Assembly (NCBI RefSeq): GCF_000021645.1 | Contig: NC_011661.1 | Span: forward strand, 962,723-1,026,722 | DNA length: 64,000 nucleotides | Direction: 5' to 3' | Origin: Dictyoglomus turgidum DSM 6724 | GTDB taxonomy: Bacteria; Dictyoglomota; Dictyoglomia; Dictyoglomales; Dictyoglomaceae | Shown here: positions 1-9,004 of the stretch, piece by piece | How positions within the stretch are numbered: the stretch's first letter is position 1 | How the letters are laid out: every line of letters starts with the position of its first letter | Notes under the pieces: model-generated | What the model saw: the letters and a program-made list of their open reading frames with translations, nothing else | Told to the model about the DNA's origin: nothing | The model's database searches: none | Made by a program: the position numbers and the translations under genes

Positions 1-2
1 CT

Positions 3-959
3 AATGCAAGAGGTGGAGTATTAGGAAGCAAAATAGAGCTTATTATTGAAGATGATCAATATAAGCTTGAAGAGGCTGCAAACGCAGCTAAGAAGTTAAT
101 AGAGAGAGACAAAGTTGTGGCTATTGTTGGTGGTGTTACAAGTTCCGAAGCTCTTACCATTGGACCCATAGCTCAAAGTGCAAAAGTGGTGCTTGTTACA
201 GGTACCGCTACAAATCCGAAGGTTACCCAAGTGGGAGACTTTATTTTCAGGGTATGCTTCTTAGATGATTTCCAAGGTGAAGTAATGGCTAATTTTGCAT
301 ATAAAAACTTAAAAGCCAAAACAGCTGCAGTACTTACTGCTGTAACCAGCGATTATAGTAAAGGTCTTGCCGATTCTTTCAAGAAAAAATATGTTGCTCT
401 TGGAGGAAAAATTGTAGCAGACGAATCCTATTCTGAAGGAGACACTGATTTTAGGGCACAGCTTACTAAAATTAAAGCTTCAAAGCCTGATTTTGTCTTT
501 GTTCCAGGATACTATTCTGATGTAGCTCCTATTTTAAACCAGGCAAGAGAGCTTGGTATTACAGTACCTTTTGGTGGTGGTGATGGTTGGGATTCTCCAG
601 AACTTTTGAAACAAGCAGCAAAAGCAGCCGAAGGGTGTTTCTATACAAACCACTTCACTCCAGACGCAAAAGATCTTTTGGTTCAAACTTTTGTGAAGAA
701 CTATACAAAGAAATATGGAATGGCTCCTGATGCTCTTGCAGCTCTTAAATATGATGCTATGAAGTTCTTATTAGAGGGTATTAAGAAAGCAGGAACAACT
801 GATCCTGTAAAGATAAAAGAAGCTTTGGCTTCTATGAAGACCTTTAGAGGGGTAACTGGAAGTATGACCTTTGATGCTAACAGAAATGCTATAAAGAGCG
901 CATTTATACTTCAAATTAAGGGTGGAAAGGTAGTATACTATACCACTGTAAAACCTTAA
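3..959 (+). CDS. ABC transporter substrate-binding protein, branched-chain amino acid type (5' truncated)
   Basis: The reading frame is open from the window edge, so the signal peptide and N-terminus lie upstream; 318 residues are visible. The fold is that of LivK-type periplasmic binding proteins (Peripla_BP_6): an I-V-G-G-V-T-S-S-E segment, then T-A-T-N-P and a Rossmann-like second lobe with the phrase FVPGYYSDVAPIL. Such proteins capture a small ligand outside the membrane and deliver it to the LivH/LivM permease encoded next. Ligand specificity in this family (Leu/Ile/Val, other amino acids, amides, urea) cannot be read from sequence. The GTG at 117 is an internal Val codon, not a start. 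A strong hairpin follows the gene, as expected when the binding protein is needed in excess over the membrane subunits. Confidence 0.9.
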   Translation, partial: NARGGVLGSKIELIIEDDQYKLEEAANAAKKLIERDKVVAIVGGVTSSEALTIGPIAQSAKVVLVTGTATNPKVTQVGDFIFRVCFLDDFQGEVMANFAYKNLKAKTAAVLTAVTSDYSKGLADSFKKKYVALGGKIVADESYSEGDTDFRAQLTKIKASKPDFVFVPGYYSDVAPILNQARELGITVPFGGGDGWDSPELLKQAAKAAEGCFYTNHFTPDAKDLLVQTFVKNYTKKYGMAPDALAALKYDAMKFLLEGIKKAGTTDPVKIKEALASMKTFRGVTGSMTFDANRNAIKSAFILQIKGGKVVYYTTVKP

Positions 960-967
960 TAAGGTAT

Positions 968-995
968 GGGGGGATAGAAAACATCCCCCCTTTTA
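968..995 (+). terminator. Intrinsic terminator or attenuator after the binding-protein gene
   Basis: GGGGGGAT (968-975) pairs perfectly with ATCCCCCC (983-990) around a 7-nt loop, followed by TTTTAT. It lies between the binding-protein gene and the permease genes, with no clear new promoter after it. Partial read-through is therefore the likely way the downstream genes are expressed. Confidence 0.85.
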
Positions 996-1036
996 TGTAT
1001 AATTTAATCTTGATTAGAAAGGCTAAATAGGAAAAT

Positions 1037-1918
1037 ATGCTTGAAAATATATTACAGCAGATTATAAATGGAATATCTTTGGGTAGTATATATGCCCTAA
1101 TAGCTTTGGGTTACACTATGGTATATGGGATACTAAGGCTGATAAATTTTGCCCATGGGGATATATACATGCTTGGAGCTTTTATTGGATTTTTTGCTCT
1201 TGGAAGCTGGAATATGCCTTTTGCGTTCGGCTTAATAGTGGCCATGTTGCTTACTGCAGTTATTGGTATCTTAGTTGAGAAATTAGCTTACAAGCCTTTA
1301 AGAAATGCTCCAAGAATTTCTCTTTTGATAACTGCAATAGGAGTATCTTTTTTTCTTGAAAATATAATGGTTCTTTTGGTTGGAGCAACTCCTCGAGCTT
1401 TTCCTCAAAAAATTCCTACCGAAATTTATTTTATAGGTGAACTTATAATTACTAACAAGCAAATAATTATTCTTTCTGTTTCGATCTTACTCATGCTGTT
1501 TTTACAATTTATTGTGAATAAGACAAAAATTGGTAGAGCCATGAGGGCAGTTTCTCAAGATAAAGAAATGGCACAGATGCTTGGTGTAAATATAGATAAT
1601 GTTATAAGTTTCACTTTTGCTTTGGGCTCTGCTCTTGCTGCAGCAGGTGGTGTTCTAGTAGGGATGTACTTTAATAAGATTGAGCCTTATATGGGAGTTA
1701 TGCCTGGTTTAAAAGCTTTTGTAGCTGCTGTTTTAGGTGGTATTGGAATTATTCCAGGAGCTATGTTGGGAGGATTTATAATGGGAATTGCTGAAGTTTT
1801 GGTATCGGGTTTTATATCCTCCACTATAAGGGATGCAGTTGCCTTTGTAATACTGATAATCATTCTTTTAATTAAGCCTACGGGAATATTAGGAAAATAT
1901 ATGAGGGAAAAGGTATAA
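1037..1918 (+). CDS. Branched-chain amino acid ABC transporter permease, LivH type
   Basis: Inner-membrane subunit of the importer, 293 residues with about eight hydrophobic segments. The LivH signature INFAHGD is at residues 36-42, and a G-G-I-G-x-I-P-G-A cytoplasmic coupling loop near residue 233 contacts the ATPases. It would pair with the LivM-type permease that follows; the stop codon overlaps the next ATG by one base (TAATG), indicating translational coupling. Family assignment is secure, the transported substrate is not. Confidence 0.93.
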   Translation: MLENILQQIINGISLGSIYALIALGYTMVYGILRLINFAHGDIYMLGAFIGFFALGSWNMPFAFGLIVAMLLTAVIGILVEKLAYKPLRNAPRISLLITAIGVSFFLENIMVLLVGATPRAFPQKIPTEIYFIGELIITNKQIIILSVSILLMLFLQFIVNKTKIGRAMRAVSQDKEMAQMLGVNIDNVISFTFALGSALAAAGGVLVGMYFNKIEPYMGVMPGLKAFVAAVLGGIGIIPGAMLGGFIMGIAEVLVSGFISSTIRDAVAFVILIIILLIKPTGILGKYMREKV

Positions 1919-2901
1919 TGAAAAGGAATATTCTTACTTTAATTGCTCTTATAATTTTATTAGTCCTTGCAAGGCTTAGCCAAGGGCTTAATCCTTATTT
2001 TTATCAAATTCTCATTTTTTGGGGAATTAACTCTATCCTTGCTATGAGTTTGAACCTTATTAATGGTTTTACGGGGCAATTTTCTATAGGACATGCAGGT
2101 TTTATGGCTGCAGGTGGATATTTATCAGCTGCTTTGACCATTTATCATGGAGACAAGATTATAAAACTTTTAAGTTTTATGCCTGAAAGTATTAGTAAAA
2201 ATATAGCCTTTTTTATTTTTCTTATTGCAGGAGGACTTTTCTCAGCATTATTAGGAATTATAATTGGTATTCCTACTTTGAGGTTAAAAGGAGATTATCT
2301 TGCCATTGCAACCTTAGGATTTGGAGAAATAATAAGGGTAATAATTTACAATATGGATGTAGTGGGAGGTGCTAGAGGTTTTCCTGGCATTCCTCAGCTC
2401 ACTAATAGCGTTTGGGTGATGTTCTGGGCTTTTATTTGTTTTATTGTTTTATACAGGATGATAAATTCATCTCATGGTCGTGCCATAATATCTATTAGGG
2501 AAGATGAAACCGCATCCGAGGCTATGGGAGTAAATACAACTTATTATAAGGTTCTTGCCTTTTCCATTGGAGCATTTTTTGCTGGTGTAGCAGGGGGTCT
2601 TTTTGGACATTATTTAATGCTTCTTCATCCTGCAAGTTTCACCTTTATGAGATCAGTTGAAATTTTGCTTATGATAGTTCTTGGGGGACTTGGAAGTTTA
2701 ACAGGCTCTATTATAGGAGCTTTTGTTTTAACAGTACTTCCTGAAGCTTTAAGAGGATTTTCAAGCTTAAGGTTAATTATTTATTCTTTGACTTTGATTG
2801 TTTTAATGCTTATTAGACCCACAGGTCTAATGGGGAATAAGGAAATATCATTGGGTAGTATTGTGAGAAAATTAAATAAAAGGATAGGGAATGTAAGATG
2901 A
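1918..2901 (+). CDS. Branched-chain amino acid ABC transporter permease, LivM type
   Basis: Second membrane subunit, 327 residues with multiple transmembrane segments. The LivM motif [13 protein letters not shown] is at residues 50-62, and a G-G-L-G-S-L-T-G-S coupling loop lies near residue 260. It forms a heterodimeric channel with the LivH-type protein encoded just upstream. The end overlaps the ATPase gene by four bases (ATGA), so all subunits are probably made from one transcript. Confidence 0.93.
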   Translation: MKRNILTLIALIILLVLARLSQGLNPYFYQILIFWGINSILAMSLNLINGFTGQFSIGHAGFMAAGGYLSAALTIYHGDKIIKLLSFMPESISKNIAFFIFLIAGGLFSALLGIIIGIPTLRLKGDYLAIATLGFGEIIRVIIYNMDVVGGARGFPGIPQLTNSVWVMFWAFICFIVLYRMINSSHGRAIISIREDETASEAMGVNTTYYKVLAFSIGAFFAGVAGGLFGHYLMLLHPASFTFMRSVEILLMIVLGGLGSLTGSIIGAFVLTVLPEALRGFSSLRLIIYSLTLIVLMLIRPTGLMGNKEISLGSIVRKLNKRIGNVR

Positions 2902-3677
2902 AAATCCTTGAAGTAAAAAATCTTTCTTGTGCTTTTGGAGGATTAATGGCAGTTTCAGACTTATCTTTTGAACTCCATAAGAATGAGATCTTAGGAATAA
3001 TAGGTCCTAATGGGGCAGGGAAAACTACGGTTTTTAATTTAATCACTGGCTTTTATCTTCCTTTAAAAGGGGAGATAATATTTAATGGAAAAAATATAGT
3101 GGGACTTAAACCTTATCAAATTACTAGGTTAGGTATAGCAAGAACCTTCCAAAATCCGAGATTGTTTAAGAAACTTTCGGTTATGGAAAATGTCATGATA
3201 GCTATGCATAAAGTATACAATGCTCATATGCTGGATGCTATTTTACAAAACAAAAGATATAGCGTAGAAGAAAGTCTTCAAAAAGAAAGGGCAGAAGAAA
3301 TCCTGGAGTTTTTTGGATTGTATAGGAGAAAGAATGATACTGCAGAAAATTTACCCTATGGTGAGCAAAGAAAACTTGAGATTGCAAGAGCATTGGCTAC
3401 AAATCCTACTCTTCTTCTCTTAGACGAGCCTGCAGCAGGAATGAACCTAAACGAATCTTTAGAGCTTGTGGATTTGATAGCAACTATTAGAGACAAATTT
3501 GATTTAACAGTCTTATTAATAGAGCACCATATGGAAGTAGTCATGAATATCTGTAAAAGGATTATTGTACTTGATTTTGGAATGAAAATAGCAGAGGGAA
3601 ATCCAGAAAAAGTAAGAAATGATCCTCGAGTGATTGAAGCTTATTTAGGTAAGGAGGTAAAAGGTGTTATCCATTAG
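2898..3677 (+). CDS. Branched-chain amino acid ABC transporter ATP-binding protein, LivG type
   Basis: Cytoplasmic ATPase of the importer, 259 residues. Walker A GPNGAGKT is at 36-43, the signature is the LivG-style LPYGEQ at 152-157 in place of LSGGQ, Walker B LLLLDEP is at 172-178 and the switch histidine is H210. Divergent signatures of this kind are normal for LivG. It overlaps livM upstream by 4 nt and the LivF-type gene downstream by 14 nt. It would work as a heterodimer with that protein. Confidence 0.95.
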   Translation: MKILEVKNLSCAFGGLMAVSDLSFELHKNEILGIIGPNGAGKTTVFNLITGFYLPLKGEIIFNGKNIVGLKPYQITRLGIARTFQNPRLFKKLSVMENVMIAMHKVYNAHMLDAILQNKRYSVEESLQKERAEEILEFFGLYRRKNDTAENLPYGEQRKLEIARALATNPTLLLLDEPAAGMNLNESLELVDLIATIRDKFDLTVLLIEHHMEVVMNICKRIIVLDFGMKIAEGNPEKVRNDPRVIEAYLGKEVKGVIH

Positions 3678-4368
3678 AGATCTTCATGTTTATTATGGTG
3701 GAATAAAGGCTCTTCAAGGTATAAATATTGATGTAAACGAAGGAGAAGTGGTAGCTCTTGTAGGAGCAAATGGAGCGGGAAAGACCACTACTTTAAGGTC
3801 CATATTCCGCCTTACGCCTATTGTTAAAGGAGATATTTTCTTTTATGAAATAAATCTAACTAAGGTTCCTACTCATAGAGTAGCTTCTCTTGGAATAGCT
3901 CATGTTCCTGAGGGAAGAAGAGTTTTTCCTAATATGACTGTTAGGGAAAATTTGGAGATGGGAGCGTTTCTAATAAAGGACAAGAATATAATCAAAAATA
4001 ATCTTGATTTTGTTTATTCTTTATTCCCAAGACTTAAGGAAAGGGAAAAACAGCTTGCCGGAACACTAAGTGGTGGAGAACAACAAATGCTTGCAATAGG
4101 GAGGGCGTTAATGTCCAATGCAAGACTTCTTCTTCTTGATGAACCTTCCATGGGACTTGCTCCTCTCCTTGTTCAGGAAATCTTTTCTGTTTTAAAGAAG
4201 ATAAATGAAGAAAAAAGAACTTTGCTTTTGGTTGAACAAAACGCTAATATGGCCTTTTCCATAGCCCATAGGGTTTATGTAATGGAGACCGGAAAAATAG
4301 TGCTTTCTGGGACTACTCAGGAAGTTGCCAATAATGAGGCTGTTAAGAAGGCCTATTTAGGAGGTTGA
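3664..4368 (+). CDS. Branched-chain amino acid ABC transporter ATP-binding protein, LivF type
   Basis: Second ATPase, 234 residues, starting at GTG 3664. The start is fixed by AAGGAGGT at 3651-3658, inside the end of the livG-like gene and 5 nt from the GTG. Walker A GANGAGKT is near 34-41, the canonical LSGGEQQ signature at 135-141 and Walker B LLLLDEP at 155-161. HVPEGRRVFPNMTV is a typical LivF stretch. Together with the preceding four genes it completes an importer with five subunit genes. Confidence 0.95.
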   Translation: MLSIRDLHVYYGGIKALQGINIDVNEGEVVALVGANGAGKTTTLRSIFRLTPIVKGDIFFYEINLTKVPTHRVASLGIAHVPEGRRVFPNMTVRENLEMGAFLIKDKNIIKNNLDFVYSLFPRLKEREKQLAGTLSGGEQQMLAIGRALMSNARLLLLDEPSMGLAPLLVQEIFSVLKKINEEKRTLLLVEQNANMAFSIAHRVYVMETGKIVLSGTTQEVANNEAVKKAYLGG

Positions 4369-4374
4369 TTTAAA

Positions 4375-5019
4375 ATGCTTGTTAGAATGAGAATGACAAA
4401 AAATCCTATAAGTGTTTCTCCAGAGACATCTATTTTGGAAGCATGGAAGATTATGCAGGATTCTCAAGTGAGAAGACTGCTTGTGATGGAGAAGGGGAAG
4501 CTTGTGGGAATTGTTACCGAGAGGGATTTAAGATCAGTCTCTCCCTCTCAGGCTACTTCTTTAAGTATTTTTGAAATAAATTATTTATTAGAGAAGTTGA
4601 AAGTAAAAGATGCCATGACCCCTAATCCTATTACTGTTGATGCTGATGCTCCTATCGAGGAAGCAGCTTTAATTATGAGAAATAACAAGATAAGTGCTTT
4701 GCCGGTTATTGAAAATGATGAGGTGGTAGGTATAATAACTGAAAGTGATATTTTTAGAGCGTTCATTGAGATGCTTGGTAATGGGAAGAAGGGGTTAAGA
4801 TATACTTTAAGAATAAAAAATACTCCTGGCGAGATAGCTCATATTGTAAGCCTTATAGCTAAGGAGAATATAAACATAATGAGTATGGCTACTTTTCCAG
4901 CGGAAGACACGGAAGATTATGGTTATTTAGTTCTTAGATTAGAGACCGAGGATCTTACTTTTGTAAACGAGATATTTAGAAAAAACAATATACCGGTAGT
5001 GCATATACGTAAAATTTAA
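4375..5019 (+). CDS. CBS-CBS-ACT domain protein (AcuB-like)
   Basis: 214 residues: CBS domain 1 at about 7-60, CBS domain 2 at about 77-132, and an ACT-type domain at about 142-212. CBS pairs usually bind adenine nucleotides and ACT domains usually bind amino acids, so the protein looks like a soluble sensor of energy state and an amino acid. It sits 6 nt after the LivF-type gene, with a Shine-Dalgarno site (GGAGGT) at the end of that gene, so it is probably co-transcribed with the importer. AcuB of Bacillus has the same architecture and lies in the acetoin operon; an acetate kinase gene follows here. Its exact target is unknown. Confidence 0.8.
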   Translation: MLVRMRMTKNPISVSPETSILEAWKIMQDSQVRRLLVMEKGKLVGIVTERDLRSVSPSQATSLSIFEINYLLEKLKVKDAMTPNPITVDADAPIEEAALIMRNNKISALPVIENDEVVGIITESDIFRAFIEMLGNGKKGLRYTLRIKNTPGEIAHIVSLIAKENINIMSMATFPAEDTEDYGYLVLRLETEDLTFVNEIFRKNNIPVVHIRKI

Positions 5020-5045
5020 TAAATTATTAAAAACTCTTCCAAATG

Positions 5046-5074
5046 TTGTTAAAAAAATATCACCATAGTATAAT
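5046..5074 (+). promoter_or_regulatory. Sigma-70 type promoter for ackA
   Basis: TTGTTA (5046-5051) and a perfect TATAAT (5069-5074) are 17 nt apart in the gap before ackA. Transcription would begin near 5081. This supports the ackA start at 5111 and argues against the upstream in-frame GTG at 5078, which precedes the predicted transcript start. Confidence 0.6.
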
Positions 5075-5110
5075 TACGTGGAGAATTTCAAGGTAGAAAA
5101 GGAGGTAGCT

Positions 5111-6328
5111 ATGAAGGTACTTGTTTTGAACTGTGGAAGTTCATCAGTTAAATATCAGGTTTTTGACATGAAGAATGAGAGTGTGTTAGCGAAGGGGCTT
5201 GCAGAAAGGATAGGGCTTGAAGGCTCAAGGATAGTTTATCAAAGGGGTTCAGAGGCGAAAAAAGTTTTCGAAATTCCTTTACCTACTCATAAAAAAGCTA
5301 TTGAAGAAATTTTCAAATTATTAGTAGACAAGAACAATGGGGTTTTACAATCTTTAAATGAGATTGATGCGGTAGGGCATAGAGTAGTACATGGAGGGGA
5401 TAAATTTGTAGAGTCTGTTCTTGTGAATGATGAAGTATATAGTATCTTTAAAGGGATACTTGATTTGGCACCTTTGCATAATCCTTATAATCTTCAAGGA
5501 GTTGATGCATGTTCAGAATTGATGCCAGGGGTCCCACAGGTTCTTGTATTTGATACATCTTTTCACCAAACCATGCCTGAAGAAGCATATATTTATGCTT
5601 TACCTTATGAGTGGTATGAAAAATATAAGATAAGAAGATATGGTTTTCATGGTACTTCGCATTACTATGTATCAAGAAGAGTAGCAGAACTAATAGGAAG
5701 ACCTGTGGAAGAGCTAAAAATTATCTCTTGTCACTTGGGAAATGGAGCAAGTATAACTGCTATTAAAAATGGTAAATCTATTGATACCAGCATGGGATAT
5801 ACCCCGTTAGAAGGACTTGTAATGGGAACGAGATGTGGAGACATTGATCCTGCTATCCCTATTTTGTTAATGGAAAAAGAAAATTTAACTCCAAAACAGA
5901 TGGATGAAATTTTAAATAAGAAAAGTGGTATTTTAGGAATATCCGGAGTAAGTAGTGATTTTAGGGATGTGGGTGAGGCGGCTGAAAAAGGCAATAAGAG
6001 GGCTGAATTGGCCTTAAAAGTTTTTGCTTATAGGGTAAAGAAGTATATTGGTGCCTATTATGCAATTCTTGGTGGACTTGACGTGCTAGTGTTTACAGCA
6101 GGCGTTGGAGAAAGGGGACCTTTGGAGAGAAGTTTAATATGTAGTGGTTTAGAGCATCTTGGTATAAAGCTTGATCCTGAGAAGAATAAAGTTAAAGGAG
6201 AGGAGTTAAGAATTAGTGCTCCTGATTCTAAGGTGGAAGTTTGGGTTATACCTACCAATGAGGAATTAATGATTGCAAGGGAAACAGTAAGAGTAGTAGG
6301 TGAAAAAATAATTAAGAAGGTGATATAG
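5111..6328 (+). CDS. ackA: Acetate kinase
   Basis: 405 residues from ATG 5111, preceded by AAAAGGAGGT. It interconverts acetyl phosphate + ADP and acetate + ATP, giving ATP by substrate-level phosphorylation in fermentation. The N-terminal phosphate-binding stretch VLNCGSSSVKY is intact. The catalytic residues fall at the numbering used for the Methanosarcina thermophila enzyme: R91, D148, H180 and R241, with a C-terminal NEE in place for the metal-site glutamate. No phosphotransacetylase gene is adjacent, so acetyl phosphate must come from a pta elsewhere. It ends overlapping the next gene's GTG by 1 nt, linking it to the DUF177-rpmF-fab genes. Confidence 0.96.
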   Translation: MKVLVLNCGSSSVKYQVFDMKNESVLAKGLAERIGLEGSRIVYQRGSEAKKVFEIPLPTHKKAIEEIFKLLVDKNNGVLQSLNEIDAVGHRVVHGGDKFVESVLVNDEVYSIFKGILDLAPLHNPYNLQGVDACSELMPGVPQVLVFDTSFHQTMPEEAYIYALPYEWYEKYKIRRYGFHGTSHYYVSRRVAELIGRPVEELKIISCHLGNGASITAIKNGKSIDTSMGYTPLEGLVMGTRCGDIDPAIPILLMEKENLTPKQMDEILNKKSGILGISGVSSDFRDVGEAAEKGNKRAELALKVFAYRVKKYIGAYYAILGGLDVLVFTAGVGERGPLERSLICSGLEHLGIKLDPEKNKVKGEELRISAPDSKVEVWVIPTNEELMIARETVRVVGEKIIKKVI

Positions 6329-6867
6329 TGGAAATTTATCTTGCTGATTTACACTCAGAAGTAGGAAAGGTTTTTCATTTTGAGGAGGATTTTATTCCCC
6401 ATTGTGAAGATATTTCTTTTATAGAACCTGTACATGTAAAGCTAAAATTAGTGAATTTGGGAAAAGAGGTTTTAATAAAAGGGTCTTTAAAAACAAAAAT
6501 TAAACTTGTATGTAGTAGGTGTTTAAGAGAATTTCCTTATGAGCTTGAGGCAAAGATTCAGGAGATATATTTATGGGATATTCCTATACAAAGAAATATT
6601 AGCCCTGGAGAAATTATAGAACTTAAAGATGAGGATTTTAAGTTTGTTCTTGAAAAAGAAAGTTTATTTTTAGATCCCTTGGTGGAAGATATTATAAGAT
6701 TGAATATTCCAGTTAAGCCTCTCTGCCGTCCCGATTGTAAAGGTTTGTGTCCTGGTTGTGGTCAAGATTTAAATTTAGGTGAATGCGAGTGCTCAAAGAA
6801 GATACAAGTTGACCCTAGGTGGGAGCCATTAATGAAGTTTATGGATAAAAAGGAGGGAAATAGGTAA
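6328..6867 (+). CDS. DUF177 (YceD) family protein encoded before L32
   Basis: 179 residues from GTG 6328, overlapping the ackA stop codon. The family is nearly always encoded immediately upstream of rpmF and is known in bacteria and plants as an accessory of 23S rRNA/large-subunit biogenesis, though its biochemistry is poorly known. Visible features are a first Cys pair (C-S-R-C near residue 60) and the typical C-terminal CRPDCKGLCPGCG cluster near 132-144, followed by C-E-C, which look metal-binding. Its stop overlaps the rpmF ATG (TAATG). Confidence 0.88.
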   Translation: MEIYLADLHSEVGKVFHFEEDFIPHCEDISFIEPVHVKLKLVNLGKEVLIKGSLKTKIKLVCSRCLREFPYELEAKIQEIYLWDIPIQRNISPGEIIELKDEDFKFVLEKESLFLDPLVEDIIRLNIPVKPLCRPDCKGLCPGCGQDLNLGECECSKKIQVDPRWEPLMKFMDKKEGNR

Positions 6868-7058
6868 TGGGACTTCCAAAGAAAAAACTTTCAACTACAA
6901 GAAGAGATAGAAGATGGGTAAGGTATAAACTTAGTGGCGTGGCTCTTGTAGAGTGTCCTCACTGTCATAAGAAAATTAGACCTCATAGGGTATGCCCCTT
7001 TTGCGGGTATTATGAGGGAAGGGAAGTTATAGCTGTAAAGTCAGAAAAGGAAGAATAA
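6867..7058 (+). CDS. rpmF: 50S ribosomal protein L32
   Basis: 63 residues with the conserved N-terminus G-L-P-K-K-K-L-S and a zinc ribbon from C30, C33, C43 and C46, so this is the zinc-binding form. It is translationally coupled to the DUF177 gene. In most bacteria plsX follows rpmF; here fabH follows directly. Confidence 0.96.
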   Translation: MGLPKKKLSTTRRDRRWVRYKLSGVALVECPHCHKKIRPHRVCPFCGYYEGREVIAVKSEKEE

Positions 7059-7078
7059 TTTTTTAAGGAGATTTGAAA

Positions 7079-8065
7079 ATGGGTGTAGGGATAATAGGAA
7101 TTGGGACGGCAGTTCCCTCTCGTGTTTTAACTAATTTTGACCTTGAAAAAATGGTAGATACATCTGATGAATGGATCACAACAAGGACGGGAATAAAAGA
7201 AAGGCGAATTGCAGATAATAAGACAACTCCTTCAGATTTAGGAGCAGAAGCAGCGTTAAAAGCTATAGAAATGGCAAAGATATCACCAGAGGAAATAGAT
7301 TTGATTATTGTAACTTCTGCCTCACTTGAAATGGTTTTTCCTTCTATGGCTGCTATAATTCAGAACAAAATAGGAGCAAAAAATGCTGGTGGGTTTGATC
7401 TCTTGAGTGCATGCACAGGGTTTGTATCTTCGGTAATAACTGGTGCTCAATTCATAAGAACGGGAGATGTAAAAACTGTATTAGTGATAGGTACAGAAGT
7501 CCTTTCACGTTTTATTGATTGGGAAGATAGAAACACATGTGTTCTTTTTGGAGATGGTGCGGGAGCAGTAATTTTAAGAGAGGTCGGAGATAATTATGGT
7601 TTACTTTCTTGGAGTCTTCATTTAGATGGGTCTGGAGCAGATCTTTTAGCTATTCCTGGGGGTTGTGCTAAATATCCTTGTTCTGAAGAGGTACTTAAGA
7701 ATAAGCTTCATTATATAAAAATGAATGGAAGAGAAGTATTTAAATTTTCTGTAAGAGTAATAGGTGAGGTTACTGAGGAAGCGCTATCAAAAGCAGGTTT
7801 GAGTTCAAAAGATCTTAATTGGCTTGTTCCTCATCAAGCAAATATAAGAATAATTGAGGCTGGTGCAGAAAGATTAGGTATACCCCTTGATAAGGTGGCT
7901 ATTAATCTACAAAAATATGGAAATACTTCTACCGCTTCTATTCCTCTTGCTTTGGAGGAGCTAATAAAGGAGAAAAAATTAAAAGATGGGGATATTGTAG
8001 CGTTGGTAGGTTTTGGAGCTGGATTATCCTGGGGTTCAGCCGTAATGAGGTGGAAGGAAATTTAA
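7079..8065 (+). CDS. fabH: 3-oxoacyl-ACP synthase III
   Basis: 328 residues. It condenses acetyl-CoA (or a branched acyl-CoA) with malonyl-ACP to start fatty acid synthesis. The catalytic triad is C112 (in SACTGF), H252 (in PHQANIRI) and N282 (in YGNTST). ATG 7079 is chosen over the in-frame TTG at 7073 because AAGGAG at 7065-7070 is 8 nt from the ATG and only 2 nt from the TTG. It opens the fabH-fabD-fabG-acpP-fabF series. Confidence 0.96.
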   Translation: MGVGIIGIGTAVPSRVLTNFDLEKMVDTSDEWITTRTGIKERRIADNKTTPSDLGAEAALKAIEMAKISPEEIDLIIVTSASLEMVFPSMAAIIQNKIGAKNAGGFDLLSACTGFVSSVITGAQFIRTGDVKTVLVIGTEVLSRFIDWEDRNTCVLFGDGAGAVILREVGDNYGLLSWSLHLDGSGADLLAIPGGCAKYPCSEEVLKNKLHYIKMNGREVFKFSVRVIGEVTEEALSKAGLSSKDLNWLVPHQANIRIIEAGAERLGIPLDKVAINLQKYGNTSTASIPLALEELIKEKKLKDGDIVALVGFGAGLSWGSAVMRWKEI

Positions 8066-8085
8066 ATTTTATTGAGGGTGAGGTT

Positions 8086-9003
8086 ATGAGTGTATTTGTT
8101 TTTCCAGGACAAGGTTCTCAATATGTAGGTATGTTCTCAGAATTTTTAGATAAGGAAGAATTTAAAGATTACTTTGAAAGAGTTAAAGAGGTAGTAGGAG
8201 AAGATTTTATTAAAAAAGTACAAGAGGGTCCTGAGGATGTTTTGAGAGATACAAGAATATCTCAGCCAGGGATTTTTATTGTTAGTGTAATTTTATCTGA
8301 TTATCTTATGGAAAATGGTGTAATTCCTAAATATTTAGTTGGCCATAGTTTAGGAGAGTATTCTGCATTTTATGCAGGTAAGGTTTTTAATTTTGAAACT
8401 GGATTAAAGCTTATAAAAAAGAGAGCTGAGGTTATGAACAGTGTGGCTGAGAGAGTAGATGGGGGAATGTGGGCGGTAATAGGAGATTTAAGTGAGATAG
8501 AAGAGAGTCTTATGGAATTGCAAAAAGAAGAGATACCTTTATGGGCTGCGAATTATAATGCACCATCACAGTTGGTATTGTCTGGGAAAAAAGAAGCCTT
8601 TGAGATATGGTATTCGAAGATGAAGAATAAGGTAAAAAAGGTTGTGCCTCTTTCTGTGAGTGGTCCTTTTCATTCACCATTAATGAGAGAGGCTGAAGAA
8701 ATTTTTAAAAGTTATTTAGAAAACATAGAATTTAGTGATCCTAAAACTTATATTGTAAGTAGCACTACTGGTGACGTGGTTAAGAGTAAAGAAGAAGCAA
8801 AAGAAATACTTGTTAAACAATTTACATCTTCAGTAAGATGGATAGATGCCATTAATAAGCTTACTGACTTGGGAGAGAGGATTTTTATAGAGGTTGGTCC
8901 TGGAAAAGTTCTTCAGGGATTGATAAAAAAGATAGATTTCAATGTAAAAGTTTTAGGCGTAGAAAAGGTAGAGGATCTTGAGAAAATAAGGGGGGAGTTA
9001 TAA
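8086..9003 (+). CDS. fabD: Malonyl-CoA:ACP transacylase
   Basis: 305 residues. It loads malonyl groups onto acyl carrier protein for chain elongation. The nucleophile S88 lies in GHSLGEYSA, R113 binds the malonyl carboxylate and H196 (in SGPFHSPL) is the catalytic base. The N-terminal VFPGQGSQ motif follows the chosen ATG 8086, which has a GGGTGAGG ribosome site just upstream. An earlier in-frame start at 8050 lies inside fabH and lacks such a site. Confidence 0.95.
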   Translation: MSVFVFPGQGSQYVGMFSEFLDKEEFKDYFERVKEVVGEDFIKKVQEGPEDVLRDTRISQPGIFIVSVILSDYLMENGVIPKYLVGHSLGEYSAFYAGKVFNFETGLKLIKKRAEVMNSVAERVDGGMWAVIGDLSEIEESLMELQKEEIPLWAANYNAPSQLVLSGKKEAFEIWYSKMKNKVKKVVPLSVSGPFHSPLMREAEEIFKSYLENIEFSDPKTYIVSSTTGDVVKSKEEAKEILVKQFTSSVRWIDAINKLTDLGERIFIEVGPGKVLQGLIKKIDFNVKVLGVEKVEDLEKIRGEL

Positions 9004-9004
9004 T

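Noticed and set aside
5078-5110. Earlier GTG start for acetate kinase adding 11 residues
   Set aside because: The promoter -10 box at 5069-5074 puts the transcript start near or after this GTG, and ATG 5111 has a strong ribosome site and the normal N-terminus.
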